A stretch of DNA of 64,000 nucleotides from Lutibacter agarilyticus (lineage in GTDB: Bacteria; Bacteroidota; Bacteroidia; Flavobacteriales; Flavobacteriaceae), in the NCBI RefSeq assembly GCF_900188235.1, contig NZ_FZNT01000008.1:1-64000 (forward strand), in the 5' to 3' direction. Positions within the stretch are counted from its first letter, which is position 1. Each line of letters opens with the position of its first letter. The position numbers and the translations under genes are program-made. Below the pieces are notes generated by a model. It did no database searches. It had not been told where the DNA came from and saw nothing but the letters and a program-made list of their open reading frames with translations. Shown piece after piece: positions 7,232 to 16,526 of the stretch.

Positions 7232-8749
7232 TTATGGGATTGTGTATTTTAAATTCAGATTTAAACGTTCATTAAGTTGTTTTTCAAATAGGCTTTCTGG
7301 TTTAACGTTTGTGTTTTTCGATTCGATGTATCCATAAGGTTCAATTGGTCCGCAGCAGCCTTTGTTAACGTGCTTTCCAACGCAGCCAATTGCCCAATTG
7401 GTATGATCTCCTGGAGGATCTTGAATTAAAATTTCTTCGGCAGTACAATTCCAAAACATGCATGTTGTACCTGCCCACCCATGACCACTTCCTGAATTCC
7501 TTCTATTTTCAACACCAAGATTATTCCCCTCAATTTCAATGTTATCAAAAAGCAACCCCGAAGCCCATCTATGATGAGGACCACTAATACTTTGTGCTTT
7601 TATAGACTTAGATTTAAAAAAAACATTAGGCCCAGCAACTACTGCACCTGTTACATAGTCATGCCTTCCCTTTTCACCAATACAATTTTTTATCAAATTT
7701 TGTTCACCAAGTATATTAAAAGAATACATTCTACCACCCCATACTACCCCTTTATGATTGCGCATTTCACAAGTATCTACCGTAATTTTCATACTAGACC
7801 GCTCAATATTTATGCAGGAATATGTGAAATAATTAGCATATACTTTTGTTGCCCAACCGTTTTCCACATTCTTAAAGCTAACAGCATTCCAAGCATGGTT
7901 TTCATCCTCTTCTGAGGCGTAATAAGAATCTAATTGTATATTTTCAATTCCTACTTCTTCTATTTTTCCATTCCAAGAGTATTTGTAGATGAAACCTTCT
8001 GCATAAGTTGAATCAATTAGATCTACTATAGGAGCATCAAAAATAATTTTGCTTTCAATAACTTTTAGTACTTTTCGTCTATAAGTAACTGTGTATTTTT
8101 CAGGAGTCCAATTTTTATCATCGGGATCCGTTTGACTTAAGTTATCCATCCCCAACATTTTTATCCAAGCTTGATTGGGTTTTCTTTCTATCATAACAGC
8201 ATCTCCTTCTTTGAAATTATGACTTTTTTCAACAATTACGGATTGAACTCCAACTGGAACATAAGAATCTGTTATTTTTTTTCTACTTGATTTTATTTTT
8301 TCTGGATTTGCAACACCTTCAAAAACAATAAAATTAGACTGAACCTTTTGTGTGGCTATCAAAATAGTAGATTTTCCTTCTCCTCTAATTACAATACCAC
8401 TTTTTTTAATTTTTAAAATCCCATTAACTTTATAAACTCCAGCCTTTAAAAGTAATGCTCCTCTAAAACCATCACTATCTGACGGTAAGGCTTCTAATTC
8501 ATCTATAGCATTTTGAATATGATTTAGATTGTCTCCAGCTGTTGGGCTAATAGTTTTTCGCACAGGTACATTTGGAATAGCCTTTTCACTATGGTGATAA
8601 CCTACGTAGCTATAATCAGGAATTCTATTCCCTTTCTCATCTTCTACATACGTTAATTCCCCATTAATATCAAGAACTAAAAGTTCTGATGTTTGCGCTT
8701 TTAACATTAGTGATATGAAACACACAAATAAAGTAAATTTATTTTTCAT
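7232..8749 (-). CDS. Secreted parallel beta-helix protein (putative polysaccharide lyase or hydrolase)
   Basis: A 505-residue protein with a signal peptide (residues 1-18, ending LMLKAQ). An N-terminal signature PDYSYVGYHHSEKAIP (about 44-59) is followed by a right-handed beta-helix of the pectate-lyase superfamily, with repeated strand-turn units such as GALLLKAGVYKVNGILKIKKSGIVIRGEG. The signature and the first helix coils are shared with the proteins at 25189, 38009 and 40893. A His/Trp/Cys-rich late segment (GPHHRWASGLLFDNI, then GHGWAGTTCMFWNCTAEE) probably forms the active-site face. It is the last gene of the PUL, 24 bp after the sulfatase gene. The fold is confident; the reaction is not. 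Confidence 0.72.
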   Translation of the reverse strand: MKNKFTLFVCFISLMLKAQTSELLVLDINGELTYVEDEKGNRIPDYSYVGYHHSEKAIPNVPVRKTISPTAGDNLNHIQNAIDELEALPSDSDGFRGALLLKAGVYKVNGILKIKKSGIVIRGEGKSTILIATQKVQSNFIVFEGVANPEKIKSSRKKITDSYVPVGVQSVIVEKSHNFKEGDAVMIERKPNQAWIKMLGMDNLSQTDPDDKNWTPEKYTVTYRRKVLKVIESKIIFDAPIVDLIDSTYAEGFIYKYSWNGKIEEVGIENIQLDSYYASEEDENHAWNAVSFKNVENGWATKVYANYFTYSCINIERSSMKITVDTCEMRNHKGVVWGGRMYSFNILGEQNLIKNCIGEKGRHDYVTGAVVAGPNVFFKSKSIKAQSISGPHHRWASGLLFDNIEIEGNNLGVENRRNSGSGHGWAGTTCMFWNCTAEEILIQDPPGDHTNWAIGCVGKHVNKGCCGPIEPYGYIESKNTNVKPESLFEKQLNERLNLNLKYTIP

Positions 8750-8773
8750 TGTTGATCTTCAATTTTGGAGAAA

Positions 8774-10531
8774 TTAAAATTTATGCTCAATAATTTCACT
8801 AGGTTTAAACCCTATACGATGTGCTTGAATTAATAATCGACTTCCTTTATTAATACTATTTAACGGCCTATTATAAACTGACCATTCTGTTGGATCTTCT
8901 CCATTTCTATTTATTATTTTATAACCTATAGAAGCACCTTCAGTTTCTGAGCTTATTGTGATTTTATTATCTGAAATAGCAATTACAGGTTTGGTTGTTT
9001 CAGGCTGTTTATTTTTACCTTCCCATAACTTATTTATTAAATCTCTTTCAGGTAAATTGGGCTCATCTCCAACTGTAACCAACCAACGATCCATTTCCAT
9101 TCTTAACGCTACCAGTTTATCTTTATATTTAGGATCATTTGCCAAGTTATTTAACTCGTAAGGATCTGCAAAACAATCAAACAATTCTTCTGTTGGCTTG
9201 CTTTTTCTAAACCATTGTTTTTGAAAACCATTTAGTTTTTCTTCTTTATTCAAACGTAATAATTCTTGCATGGTTGGAATATTTTGCACGTAACCAAGGG
9301 GTAAATAATACCCTTGTTCAGGTCTGTAATTTCTAAGATATTTAAATTGTGAATCTCTAACTGCTCTAATAACGTCTGTATATTCATCAAATCGGTCTGC
9401 CGCAGCATGAATGTATTTTCGCTTATTTTTCGCGGTGTACTTACCTAAAAATGCTTGTCCTTGCAGGTACTTTTTAGGTTTTTCCCCAATTAACGACAAC
9501 AATGTTGGAGCAAAATCAATAAAACTTATTAATTGATCATCTTTAGTTCCAGCTTTTAACTTATTCGGAAACCTTATAATCATTGGTGTATTTAATCCCG
9601 AATCATAGGTTAATCTTTTTTCTCTAGGCAAAGGCCCTCCATGGTCTCCATAAAAAAATATGATGGTATTCTCCAGCAAACCATCGTCCTCTAATTGTTT
9701 TATAACAGCACCAATCTGTTTGTCCATTTCGGCAATATTATTATAAACCTTCCACATATCCCGTTTTACAATAGCATTATCAGGTAAATAAGGTGGGATT
9801 TTAAAATCAATATCTCTTGGTACGTGAATGGTTGACTCAGACTCTTTCATCCGTTTTTTGCCATTGCCTCTTATCTTAAAATTTCTATCACCTGCTGCGT
9901 AAAGTCTTTTTTCATGGTAGCGTAAACCATAAGGCTCAAACAAACCTGATTCGTGTGTTTCATGAAAATTAAAAACGGCAAAGAAAGGTTGATTGTCTTC
10001 TCTATTACGCCAATGTGCATAAGGGCTACTTTCGTTCCAAGCTGTTTTTGGAGGGTTAAATTGATAGTCTTCTTTATAATTATTGGTACAATAATAGCCG
10101 TTTAATCGCATCCACTCACTTATCATTTTCAAACCTGTAGGCGGTACTGCTTCATAAATTGGTAGTCCTGTTACTTCGGTAAAGGAGTTTACCCGCATAT
10201 TATTTGCTCCAATGCTAGTAGGATACATACCCGTAGCAATTGCAGCTCTACTTGGAGCACAAACGCCTGATATTGAATATAAATTTGGATAAATTACGCC
10301 TTCATTTGCTAATCTGCTAAGATTTGGTGTTTCAATAGTGTTGTCCCCAAATGGTGGAATATAAGCTCCTAAATCTTCTGTAACCAACCATAAAATATTA
10401 GGCCGTTGCGGTAATTTTAGAGCTGTATTTTCTAAATTAGAAGTTGATTTCTGTTGAGAACAGCTAGTTAAAAAAAACAATAAGATAACCGTTAAAATAA
10501 CTCTTTGAATTTCTATAAATTTATTTTTCAT
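8774..10531 (-). CDS. S1-family sulfatase lipoprotein
   Basis: A 585-residue formylglycine-dependent sulfatase. A lipobox ending at Cys24 (FFLTSC) suggests membrane anchoring. RPNILWLVTEDLG (about 43-55) supplies the first metal site, although the usual first Asp position is Glu followed by Asp. CAPSR at 91-95 is the maturation motif whose Cys91 is converted to formylglycine. FYGDHGGPLPREK is the second metal site. A C-terminal extension after about 500 resembles a small beta domain. It should remove sulfate esters from oligosaccharides in the periplasm. No sulfatase-maturing enzyme is in the window, so one must be supplied from elsewhere. The subfamily cannot be fixed by eye. Confidence 0.92.
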   Translation of the reverse strand: MKNKFIEIQRVILTVILLFFLTSCSQQKSTSNLENTALKLPQRPNILWLVTEDLGAYIPPFGDNTIETPNLSRLANEGVIYPNLYSISGVCAPSRAAIATGMYPTSIGANNMRVNSFTEVTGLPIYEAVPPTGLKMISEWMRLNGYYCTNNYKEDYQFNPPKTAWNESSPYAHWRNREDNQPFFAVFNFHETHESGLFEPYGLRYHEKRLYAAGDRNFKIRGNGKKRMKESESTIHVPRDIDFKIPPYLPDNAIVKRDMWKVYNNIAEMDKQIGAVIKQLEDDGLLENTIIFFYGDHGGPLPREKRLTYDSGLNTPMIIRFPNKLKAGTKDDQLISFIDFAPTLLSLIGEKPKKYLQGQAFLGKYTAKNKRKYIHAAADRFDEYTDVIRAVRDSQFKYLRNYRPEQGYYLPLGYVQNIPTMQELLRLNKEEKLNGFQKQWFRKSKPTEELFDCFADPYELNNLANDPKYKDKLVALRMEMDRWLVTVGDEPNLPERDLINKLWEGKNKQPETTKPVIAISDNKITISSETEGASIGYKIINRNGEDPTEWSVYNRPLNSINKGSRLLIQAHRIGFKPSEIIEHKF

Positions 10532-10557
10532 TTTATCTATTTAATTATAATTTTATA

Positions 10558-12219
10558 TTATTTACCAGTATAGGTTTTTAGTTGAAAATTATTGTAACTG
10601 GCATAGTTATCTGACACTTCTCCTCTAGATGACGCATAAGGGCCTACCATAGAACCTGTAAATCGTCCTGCGGGTGGAAACCCAAGTTTACTAGCATCTG
10701 CTTTAGCTATTTGTTTCCACGATGCTTGAGGTTCTTTAACATAAAAAGATATTGTAAAATGGTCTAAATGAATTTTTAATTCAATAATTTTATTTGCTTC
10801 TAATTCTAGCCTACCTAAAAGTGTGTTGCCATCATAATAAGCACTTACAACTATTTTGCCATTATGAAGTTCTTTTACTAAAGTATATTCCTCATCATGC
10901 CCTCGTTCAAATGCTAAACCTGCACATTCATTTTCCTTTTTTGGCTTAAAAATCAAAGATGTTATAGCTTCTATTTTCATTGCTGGAACACGAATACCTA
11001 AAAATGAAGGTTGTTCATAATTTTCGATTTCATCTGGTCTCAATTTTAATTCTAATTTCCCTGATTTAATTTTCCACCAAACGGTTCTAGGAGTTCGTAT
11101 CATACTCCAAGAAAGATTCAAATTCTTATCTTCAAAATTATCGGTATAATTAAAACTACGTTGCTTACCCATAAACATTTTAGGCGCTTTATGAATAAAA
11201 GCTGTTTTACCCGTTTCCCCTTCAGGATTATATACGGGCCATTCTCCATACCAATCTACAGGAGCTAAAAATGTTTCTCGCCCCATCACATTATTTTTTT
11301 TATCATTACTTCTTACAGCTAAAAAAACCGACCACCAATCGCCCTCCTTCGTTTGAAAAATATCGGCATGTCCTGTAGCGTTAATTCCTGAAGTTTCATC
11401 TCCTCTATGAGTTAAAATAGGATTATTAGGATTTTCTTCCCAAGATCCTAATGGTGATTTGGACTTCCAAATTGAAACTGCATGCCACATTCCTGTACCT
11501 CCATGAGCCAAAACTAAATAATAAAAACCCTCTTTTTTGTAAAGATGTGGTGCTTCAAAAGCATAAGGAGACCCAATAGTGCGTTCTATAAAATAGGGTT
11601 TTGAATCCAATATTTCTCTTTTCCCTTTTAATTTAAATGTTTTTAAATCAATTTCCTGAATCCATATATTTCTATGACTTGTGTGTAAAAGTTCCTCGTC
11701 TTTAGGCGTAAAATTTCCACAGTAATACGCTTTCCCATCATCATCAAAAAAAAGTGACGGATCAATTCCTGGCGCATCTTCTATCCAGTATGGCATAGAC
11801 CAGGGACCTTCGGGATTAGTTGCTGTAACTATAAAATTTCCTTTAGGTTTTTTATCCTCACGATTTGTAACTAAAGTAGTTATCATATAAAACACACCAT
11901 TGTGATAACGCAATGTTGGTGCATAAATACCTGCAGTAGAAACTACATTGTCTAAATCTAGCTGCTCAGGTCTATGCAAAACATGACCTATAATTTGCCA
12001 ATTTACCAAATCTTTACTGTGATAGATAGGCACACCAGGGAAATATTCAAATGTACTAGTTACCAAATAATAATCATCTCCAACACGACAAACTGATGGA
12101 TCAGGATTAAATCCTGGTATTACAGGATTATTATATGTTTTGTTTTGACTAAAAGTATTTACTGTAAGTAGACAAAAAAATACTAAACAAAATTTCTCTA
12201 AAATTATAATACTTTTCAT
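10558..12219 (-). CDS. GH43 family beta-xylosidase / arabinofuranosidase
   Basis: A 553-residue enzyme with a signal peptide (about 1-25). The five-bladed propeller carries the three GH43 catalytic residues: Asp40 in GFNPDPS (base), Asp153 in GIDPSLFFDDDG (pKa tuner) and Glu222 in FEAPHLYKKEG (acid). A C-terminal beta-sandwich (about 350-550) is of the type found in XynB-like GH43 enzymes. The opening NNPVIPGFNPDPSVCRVGDD is typical of beta-xylosidases. It fits removal of xylose from a xylose-containing polymer. It lies 46 bp downstream of the DUF5060 gene and 26 bp upstream of the sulfatase gene, so it is probably in the same operon. Confidence 0.9.
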   Translation of the reverse strand: MKSIIILEKFCLVFFCLLTVNTFSQNKTYNNPVIPGFNPDPSVCRVGDDYYLVTSTFEYFPGVPIYHSKDLVNWQIIGHVLHRPEQLDLDNVVSTAGIYAPTLRYHNGVFYMITTLVTNREDKKPKGNFIVTATNPEGPWSMPYWIEDAPGIDPSLFFDDDGKAYYCGNFTPKDEELLHTSHRNIWIQEIDLKTFKLKGKREILDSKPYFIERTIGSPYAFEAPHLYKKEGFYYLVLAHGGTGMWHAVSIWKSKSPLGSWEENPNNPILTHRGDETSGINATGHADIFQTKEGDWWSVFLAVRSNDKKNNVMGRETFLAPVDWYGEWPVYNPEGETGKTAFIHKAPKMFMGKQRSFNYTDNFEDKNLNLSWSMIRTPRTVWWKIKSGKLELKLRPDEIENYEQPSFLGIRVPAMKIEAITSLIFKPKKENECAGLAFERGHDEEYTLVKELHNGKIVVSAYYDGNTLLGRLELEANKIIELKIHLDHFTISFYVKEPQASWKQIAKADASKLGFPPAGRFTGSMVGPYASSRGEVSDNYASYNNFQLKTYTGK

Positions 12220-12265
12220 ATTTATATTATTTCATGTAACTTGATTACAAGTTACAAAACAACAC

Positions 12266-15160
12266 CTATTTAGGTATAAAATTAGGATCCTTCGTCATTA
12301 CCCATTGATCTAATTCAAAACCATCTTCCCTCATGGAAAAGGAAATTATATACTCTCCTGGTGTATCTATATTTAAATAAATTGTACTGGGTTTACCACA
12401 ATGGTTAGCAGGCACACGCTGAGCTGAAGACCATGTCCATTCATTTTTACCGTCACACCACTGCATCCTAGCTCCACTTTCGGGCCAGTTATCATCAATA
12501 CCTACGTGAAGACCATTATCCTCAGTTCCGCTAGAAAATGCTTTCCCCCATATATAATATTTTCCTGGATTAATAATTTTTATTTTATAAGAAACAATAC
12601 CTCCAACACCTGCAATAGGGAAAAAATTCTCACCAGGTATTAAATTATCATCATGTGTAATTCGTGTATCTGGCAGAGCTTCTATATAAGAATTTCCACT
12701 TGCTTGCTTTGTGTGGTCTTCCATTTTGCTCTCAGCGAATGATATAACACTCTCTTGAGACCTAATATACCAATCCCTTTTTGTACCATTGTTTGATTTG
12801 TAATGAAATGCTTCAGCTTCCACCTCTAATAATCCATTATTTTCTTCAAAAGGAATTACATTCTTAAGTTGTTCTTTTATTGACAAACCTTCGGGAATTA
12901 AAATTAAAGAATTCCAACGCCCCCTAGACCAAGCAGTTTCGTCATTTTCAGGTATTTTACCATTAGTTACTGCCTTTGATGCTACTTGTATAATGTCATT
13001 TTCAGTTAAACGAAACGCTCCAAGTTCATGACGAACTGCCTGAAATGTTTCACTAATTTGAGGGTTTAAGATAGTATCGATTGGTGTACCATTTTTAAAA
13101 ACTATGTATTCTGATTCGCCATCATTTTCTGCAGATGTTACAAATACCACTTTATAGTTCCCTGTTGCTTTTGAAAATTTAGCAGTAGCAATCGCAAATT
13201 TGTTGCGATTATTTTTGTTGGAAGCGTCTATTGCTAATGCATCGTTTTTATAATCTTTGTAATATGAAATACCAGCCTGTGATTTTTCAAAATGAAAGTC
13301 TGTGACTGCATTCAATACGGTCACTTCCTTTTCAAATTTCACTGAAGGTTTGTTCTTGTTTTTCGATTTTATCAATGCTACCCAATCCATATTATTACTA
13401 GGTGGTAATCCAATAAAGGCATTTGCTCCTCCTTTAATAGTTTTAATTGATCCATTTAGTAATTTACCGCCTTGTCTTGGGTTATACCATTTTACTGAAA
13501 AGGTATTTGTTGATCCAAATAAATTAATGTAGGTGTTTTTAACTTTTGGTAAATAAACAGCATAAATAGCATCATTTTTAGCAAAAACGTAGTCCTCTTC
13601 ATTATCGGTTAATCCATCCGCCGATTGCATATCTTCAAATGGCAAATAATTATTAAAAAAGTCTAAGGCATGTTTTGTCTGTTCCCAAAGAATATCTCTG
13701 GAACGCCAATCTTCACATTTCAAATCATTATGCCCATACTTATACCCAAAATACCATTCTACTCCTGCTCCACCAGCCATTAAATTAGCCCAAAGCACTT
13801 TATGTCTTATCTCATCATGTGTAGGATCGTCTGCATCTGGTTTCGCGCCAGAGCCAGCGGGTCCAATTTCATCCTGACTTACTACCCAATTCCTTCCTGC
13901 ATTTTGAGATTTAGATATCCATTTATTAGTTATTGAGTGTATAGAATCTATACTATGCGTTTGAAATGATATACCGTCTAAATATGGGTTTCCTAATAGC
14001 GGATTTAAATATTTATCTTGCATTTCTGGATGCGAATGTGTGTGCAAAACAATCATGTTTTTATAAGGGTCGTTTTCTTTGATATACCTAGCCATAGCTT
14101 TTCTATCTTTATCATCCTGCCCTTTTGGAGAAAAATGTATAGGCCCGTTTTCTTCACCTAAGTTCCAAGTCACCCCTAAATGGTGAGAAAACCTCGCTAT
14201 TAACTCTCTATAGTAGAGCTTTCTTTGAATACCTAATTGACCAATATCCAGTAACAATTCGTTTTCAGTTTCTTGAGTTACTATATGTAACATTAAGCCC
14301 AAATTATCCATATGATCAAATACGACTTCCCATTGATCTAACTTGCTGCAATCGAAACGGGTCATTTCATTTTCATTTATCCAAGGCCAAACATCTTTGC
14401 CGTCTCCTAGCACATTCAAAGTTAGGAAATAAACAGAATTCATTCCTTTTGACGCTAAGTAATTAAGAGCTCCTATAATATTTTTACCTTTTCCATTTTG
14501 CCAAGTGGGGTCTCCTTTTTTCCAATCTTTAGCGTGTGGTTCATACCTATGTGAAGGTGGTGTTTGGTCAAACTCATAATAACCAAGAAAGTTTTCAGGA
14601 CTATCAGTTCCTCCTTTTAAAAAAGGCTTATTGGTTTCTGAGTAATATAAATATCTGCTGTCTGCATATTTTAACCTTCCTTTGGTTTGAAAATTACTTC
14701 CGCTAGCATCTGAATCTTTTACTGTAAAACTACCTGTTGCTCCATCAAAATCTGAAGTAACACCTGCATCTGGTTTATTATTTATGGCAATATTTTTTCC
14801 TCTTCTAAAAGAAACTTCATAGGTCCATAATCCAGCTTCATCAGGAGAAAATCGAACTTGCCATACTTTACCTCCTTTTGCACTAGACTCTGATGCATTG
14901 CCATCGGCAGCATAGAAACCAGGTATTACATATATTTTATTTTTATTTTTAAAAGTTACGTTTAGTCTGTAGTTTAAAAATGGATTATCCTCATCATTTT
15001 CACTCAATTCTTTACCTTCAAAATTTAGTGTTACTTTATGCCATTTTTTTAGTACACCTTTAACTTCAGTATTAAAGTTTTGGGAGAAAATGCTTTGAGA
15101 CATTATACAAAGCACTATTATGAGTATTACCTTATTCATTTTTAAAATTTTATTTCGCAT
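12266..15160 (-). CDS. DUF5060-type clan-A-like glycoside hydrolase with C-terminal carbohydrate-binding domain
   Basis: A 964-residue secreted protein. After a signal peptide (about 1-27) comes a DUF5060-like beta-sandwich (about 30-115), then a TIM barrel (about 155-520). In the barrel, WNLGEENGP (Glu336/Glu337) and SQDEIGPA (Glu431) sit where clan GH-A enzymes have the acid/base and nucleophile. A beta domain follows (about 530-740), and a terminal jelly-roll (about 770-960) resembles a CBM. The substrate cannot be read from sequence; relatives with DUF5060 or DUF4038 barrels act on complex plant or algal glycans. It heads the last group of PUL genes, just downstream of the pseudogene remnant. 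Confidence 0.75.
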   Translation of the reverse strand: MRNKILKMNKVILIIVLCIMSQSIFSQNFNTEVKGVLKKWHKVTLNFEGKELSENDEDNPFLNYRLNVTFKNKNKIYVIPGFYAADGNASESSAKGGKVWQVRFSPDEAGLWTYEVSFRRGKNIAINNKPDAGVTSDFDGATGSFTVKDSDASGSNFQTKGRLKYADSRYLYYSETNKPFLKGGTDSPENFLGYYEFDQTPPSHRYEPHAKDWKKGDPTWQNGKGKNIIGALNYLASKGMNSVYFLTLNVLGDGKDVWPWINENEMTRFDCSKLDQWEVVFDHMDNLGLMLHIVTQETENELLLDIGQLGIQRKLYYRELIARFSHHLGVTWNLGEENGPIHFSPKGQDDKDRKAMARYIKENDPYKNMIVLHTHSHPEMQDKYLNPLLGNPYLDGISFQTHSIDSIHSITNKWISKSQNAGRNWVVSQDEIGPAGSGAKPDADDPTHDEIRHKVLWANLMAGGAGVEWYFGYKYGHNDLKCEDWRSRDILWEQTKHALDFFNNYLPFEDMQSADGLTDNEEDYVFAKNDAIYAVYLPKVKNTYINLFGSTNTFSVKWYNPRQGGKLLNGSIKTIKGGANAFIGLPPSNNMDWVALIKSKNKNKPSVKFEKEVTVLNAVTDFHFEKSQAGISYYKDYKNDALAIDASNKNNRNKFAIATAKFSKATGNYKVVFVTSAENDGESEYIVFKNGTPIDTILNPQISETFQAVRHELGAFRLTENDIIQVASKAVTNGKIPENDETAWSRGRWNSLILIPEGLSIKEQLKNVIPFEENNGLLEVEAEAFHYKSNNGTKRDWYIRSQESVISFAESKMEDHTKQASGNSYIEALPDTRITHDDNLIPGENFFPIAGVGGIVSYKIKIINPGKYYIWGKAFSSGTEDNGLHVGIDDNWPESGARMQWCDGKNEWTWSSAQRVPANHCGKPSTIYLNIDTPGEYIISFSMREDGFELDQWVMTKDPNFIPK

Positions 15161-15185
15161 TATTATTATTTTAAAGTTTTAGATA

Positions 15186-15303
15186 CTATCCTGCCTGGTA
15201 AGTTCCATACGATAATTTCGTAGCATCTTTATTAAATATTCTTTCTGATTTTTGATTGACATCAAAACCCTATTACCTCTAAATGAAATATTTGTAATAT
15301 CCA
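15186..15303 (-). pseudogene. Decayed C-terminal remnant of a Gfo/Idh/MocA oxidoreductase
   Basis: On the minus strand this segment encodes GFDVNQKSERIFNKDATK followed by nine more codons to a TAG at 15186-15188. That matches the C-terminus GFDVDQQSGRIFDRDAMK of the oxidoreductase at 17712-19055. At DNA level 15216-15269 and 17757-17810 agree at about 46 of 54 positions. Upstream of GFDV the frame is broken by TAA and TAG, while the preceding residues NISFR, matching NISYR of the intact protein, lie in another frame. It therefore is a frameshifted fragment left when most of a third oxidoreductase gene was deleted between the GntR regulator and the DUF5060 gene. Confidence 0.8.
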
Positions 15304-15304
15304 T

Positions 15305-16348
15305 TCACATTGAATTCCCAGGAATAAAATTAAACTGGTTTTTAATTTTCCCCCTTTTGTTATTTATAATCATGTTGGCTGCAGTCTCTCCCATTTTTGT
15401 AAAATCTGTTGTAAAAACATCCAAATCTAACTGGCGCTTAAATAGAGTCTCATTATAAGATATTACCCCTAAGTCTTTTCCAATGGTAAGATTTTTTATG
15501 GATATTAAATCTAATAGTTCAAATAACTCATTGTCTGTTATTACAATAAACAAATTTGATGGATCAACAATGTCTTCTTCAATTTTATTTAAAATTTTAA
15601 ATTCAAATGATAATTCTTCACAAAACCTTAAAAATCCTAATTTTATTTGCTCAATATATGGAAATGCTACTTTATTAGGTATTATTAAATTTAGCCTTTC
15701 GTATTTTTTAATTTTATTTACACTAGATTTAAGTGCATTGTAAATATCGGTTTCATAATCTTGATAAATTTCCACAATATCGCCATCAACTGATAATCCA
15801 TTATTATCTAACATTATAAGCTTCTCTTTAGCAATACTTTTAATAAAATTAATTGATTCCTTTCTAAGCTGATTTTTTTTTATTCCAGTATTTTCAAATT
15901 CAGGCATAATAACGTAATAGTCATACAGCTCTTTATTTTTATCCATTAAACTTAAGAAAAGAGAATCATTACAATGGTAAATTTCAAAATCGGTTTGATA
16001 GTTATTCCCAATACTTCGAATGAAAGAATCATAAATTTTTAAATTATAGGAACTTAATTTACCTAGGAGAAACAAGATTTTTGCTGTTGAGATAACATTA
16101 TTAGTCTTTACATATACTCCTTTTCCTCTTTTAGCTTCAAGAATTCCTTTTTGTTTCAATATATTATATGCTTTTTCTACAGTATCCCTTGAAATCTTAT
16201 ACTCATTACTAAAAGTATTGATAGATGGTAATTTTTCACCCATTTTAAGATTGCCGATTTTAATATTATCAGTAATCTTATTTGCTATTTGCAAATATAA
16301 TGGCGTCATCAGATCCTGATTAATTTGTAAACCTTTGATTAATTTCAT
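15305..16348 (-). CDS. GntR-type regulator with LacI-like sugar-binding domain
   Basis: The 347-residue protein has an N-terminal GntR winged helix (about 14-80: PLYLQIANKITDNIKIG...GEKLPSINTFSNEYKISRDTVEKAYNILKQKGILEAKRGKGVYV). A periplasmic-binding-protein-like effector domain (about 90-345) ends TTDFTKMGETAANMIINN. This arrangement is used in Bacteroidota by regulators of monosaccharide catabolism, including rhamnose regulators. It sits alone between two groups of PUL genes with 178 bp upstream, so it probably has its own promoter. It would sense a released monosaccharide in the cytoplasm, complementing the oligosaccharide-sensing hybrid regulator. The ligand is unknown. Confidence 0.88.
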   Translation of the reverse strand: MKLIKGLQINQDLMTPLYLQIANKITDNIKIGNLKMGEKLPSINTFSNEYKISRDTVEKAYNILKQKGILEAKRGKGVYVKTNNVISTAKILFLLGKLSSYNLKIYDSFIRSIGNNYQTDFEIYHCNDSLFLSLMDKNKELYDYYVIMPEFENTGIKKNQLRKESINFIKSIAKEKLIMLDNNGLSVDGDIVEIYQDYETDIYNALKSSVNKIKKYERLNLIIPNKVAFPYIEQIKLGFLRFCEELSFEFKILNKIEEDIVDPSNLFIVITDNELFELLDLISIKNLTIGKDLGVISYNETLFKRQLDLDVFTTDFTKMGETAANMIINNKRGKIKNQFNFIPGNSM

Positions 16349-16526
16349 AATACTTAAATTACCATCTCTTCTTGTAATTTTTTTCTAATAAATCTATTGT
16401 TATAATTATTAGGTCTAATCTACTATTAATATTTTATACGCTACAGAATTTTAAGCAGTTGCATTTTGGCTTATTGAACCAGTAAAAAATGTGACTAATA
16501 ATCAATTCATTTCTATATTTATTAAT

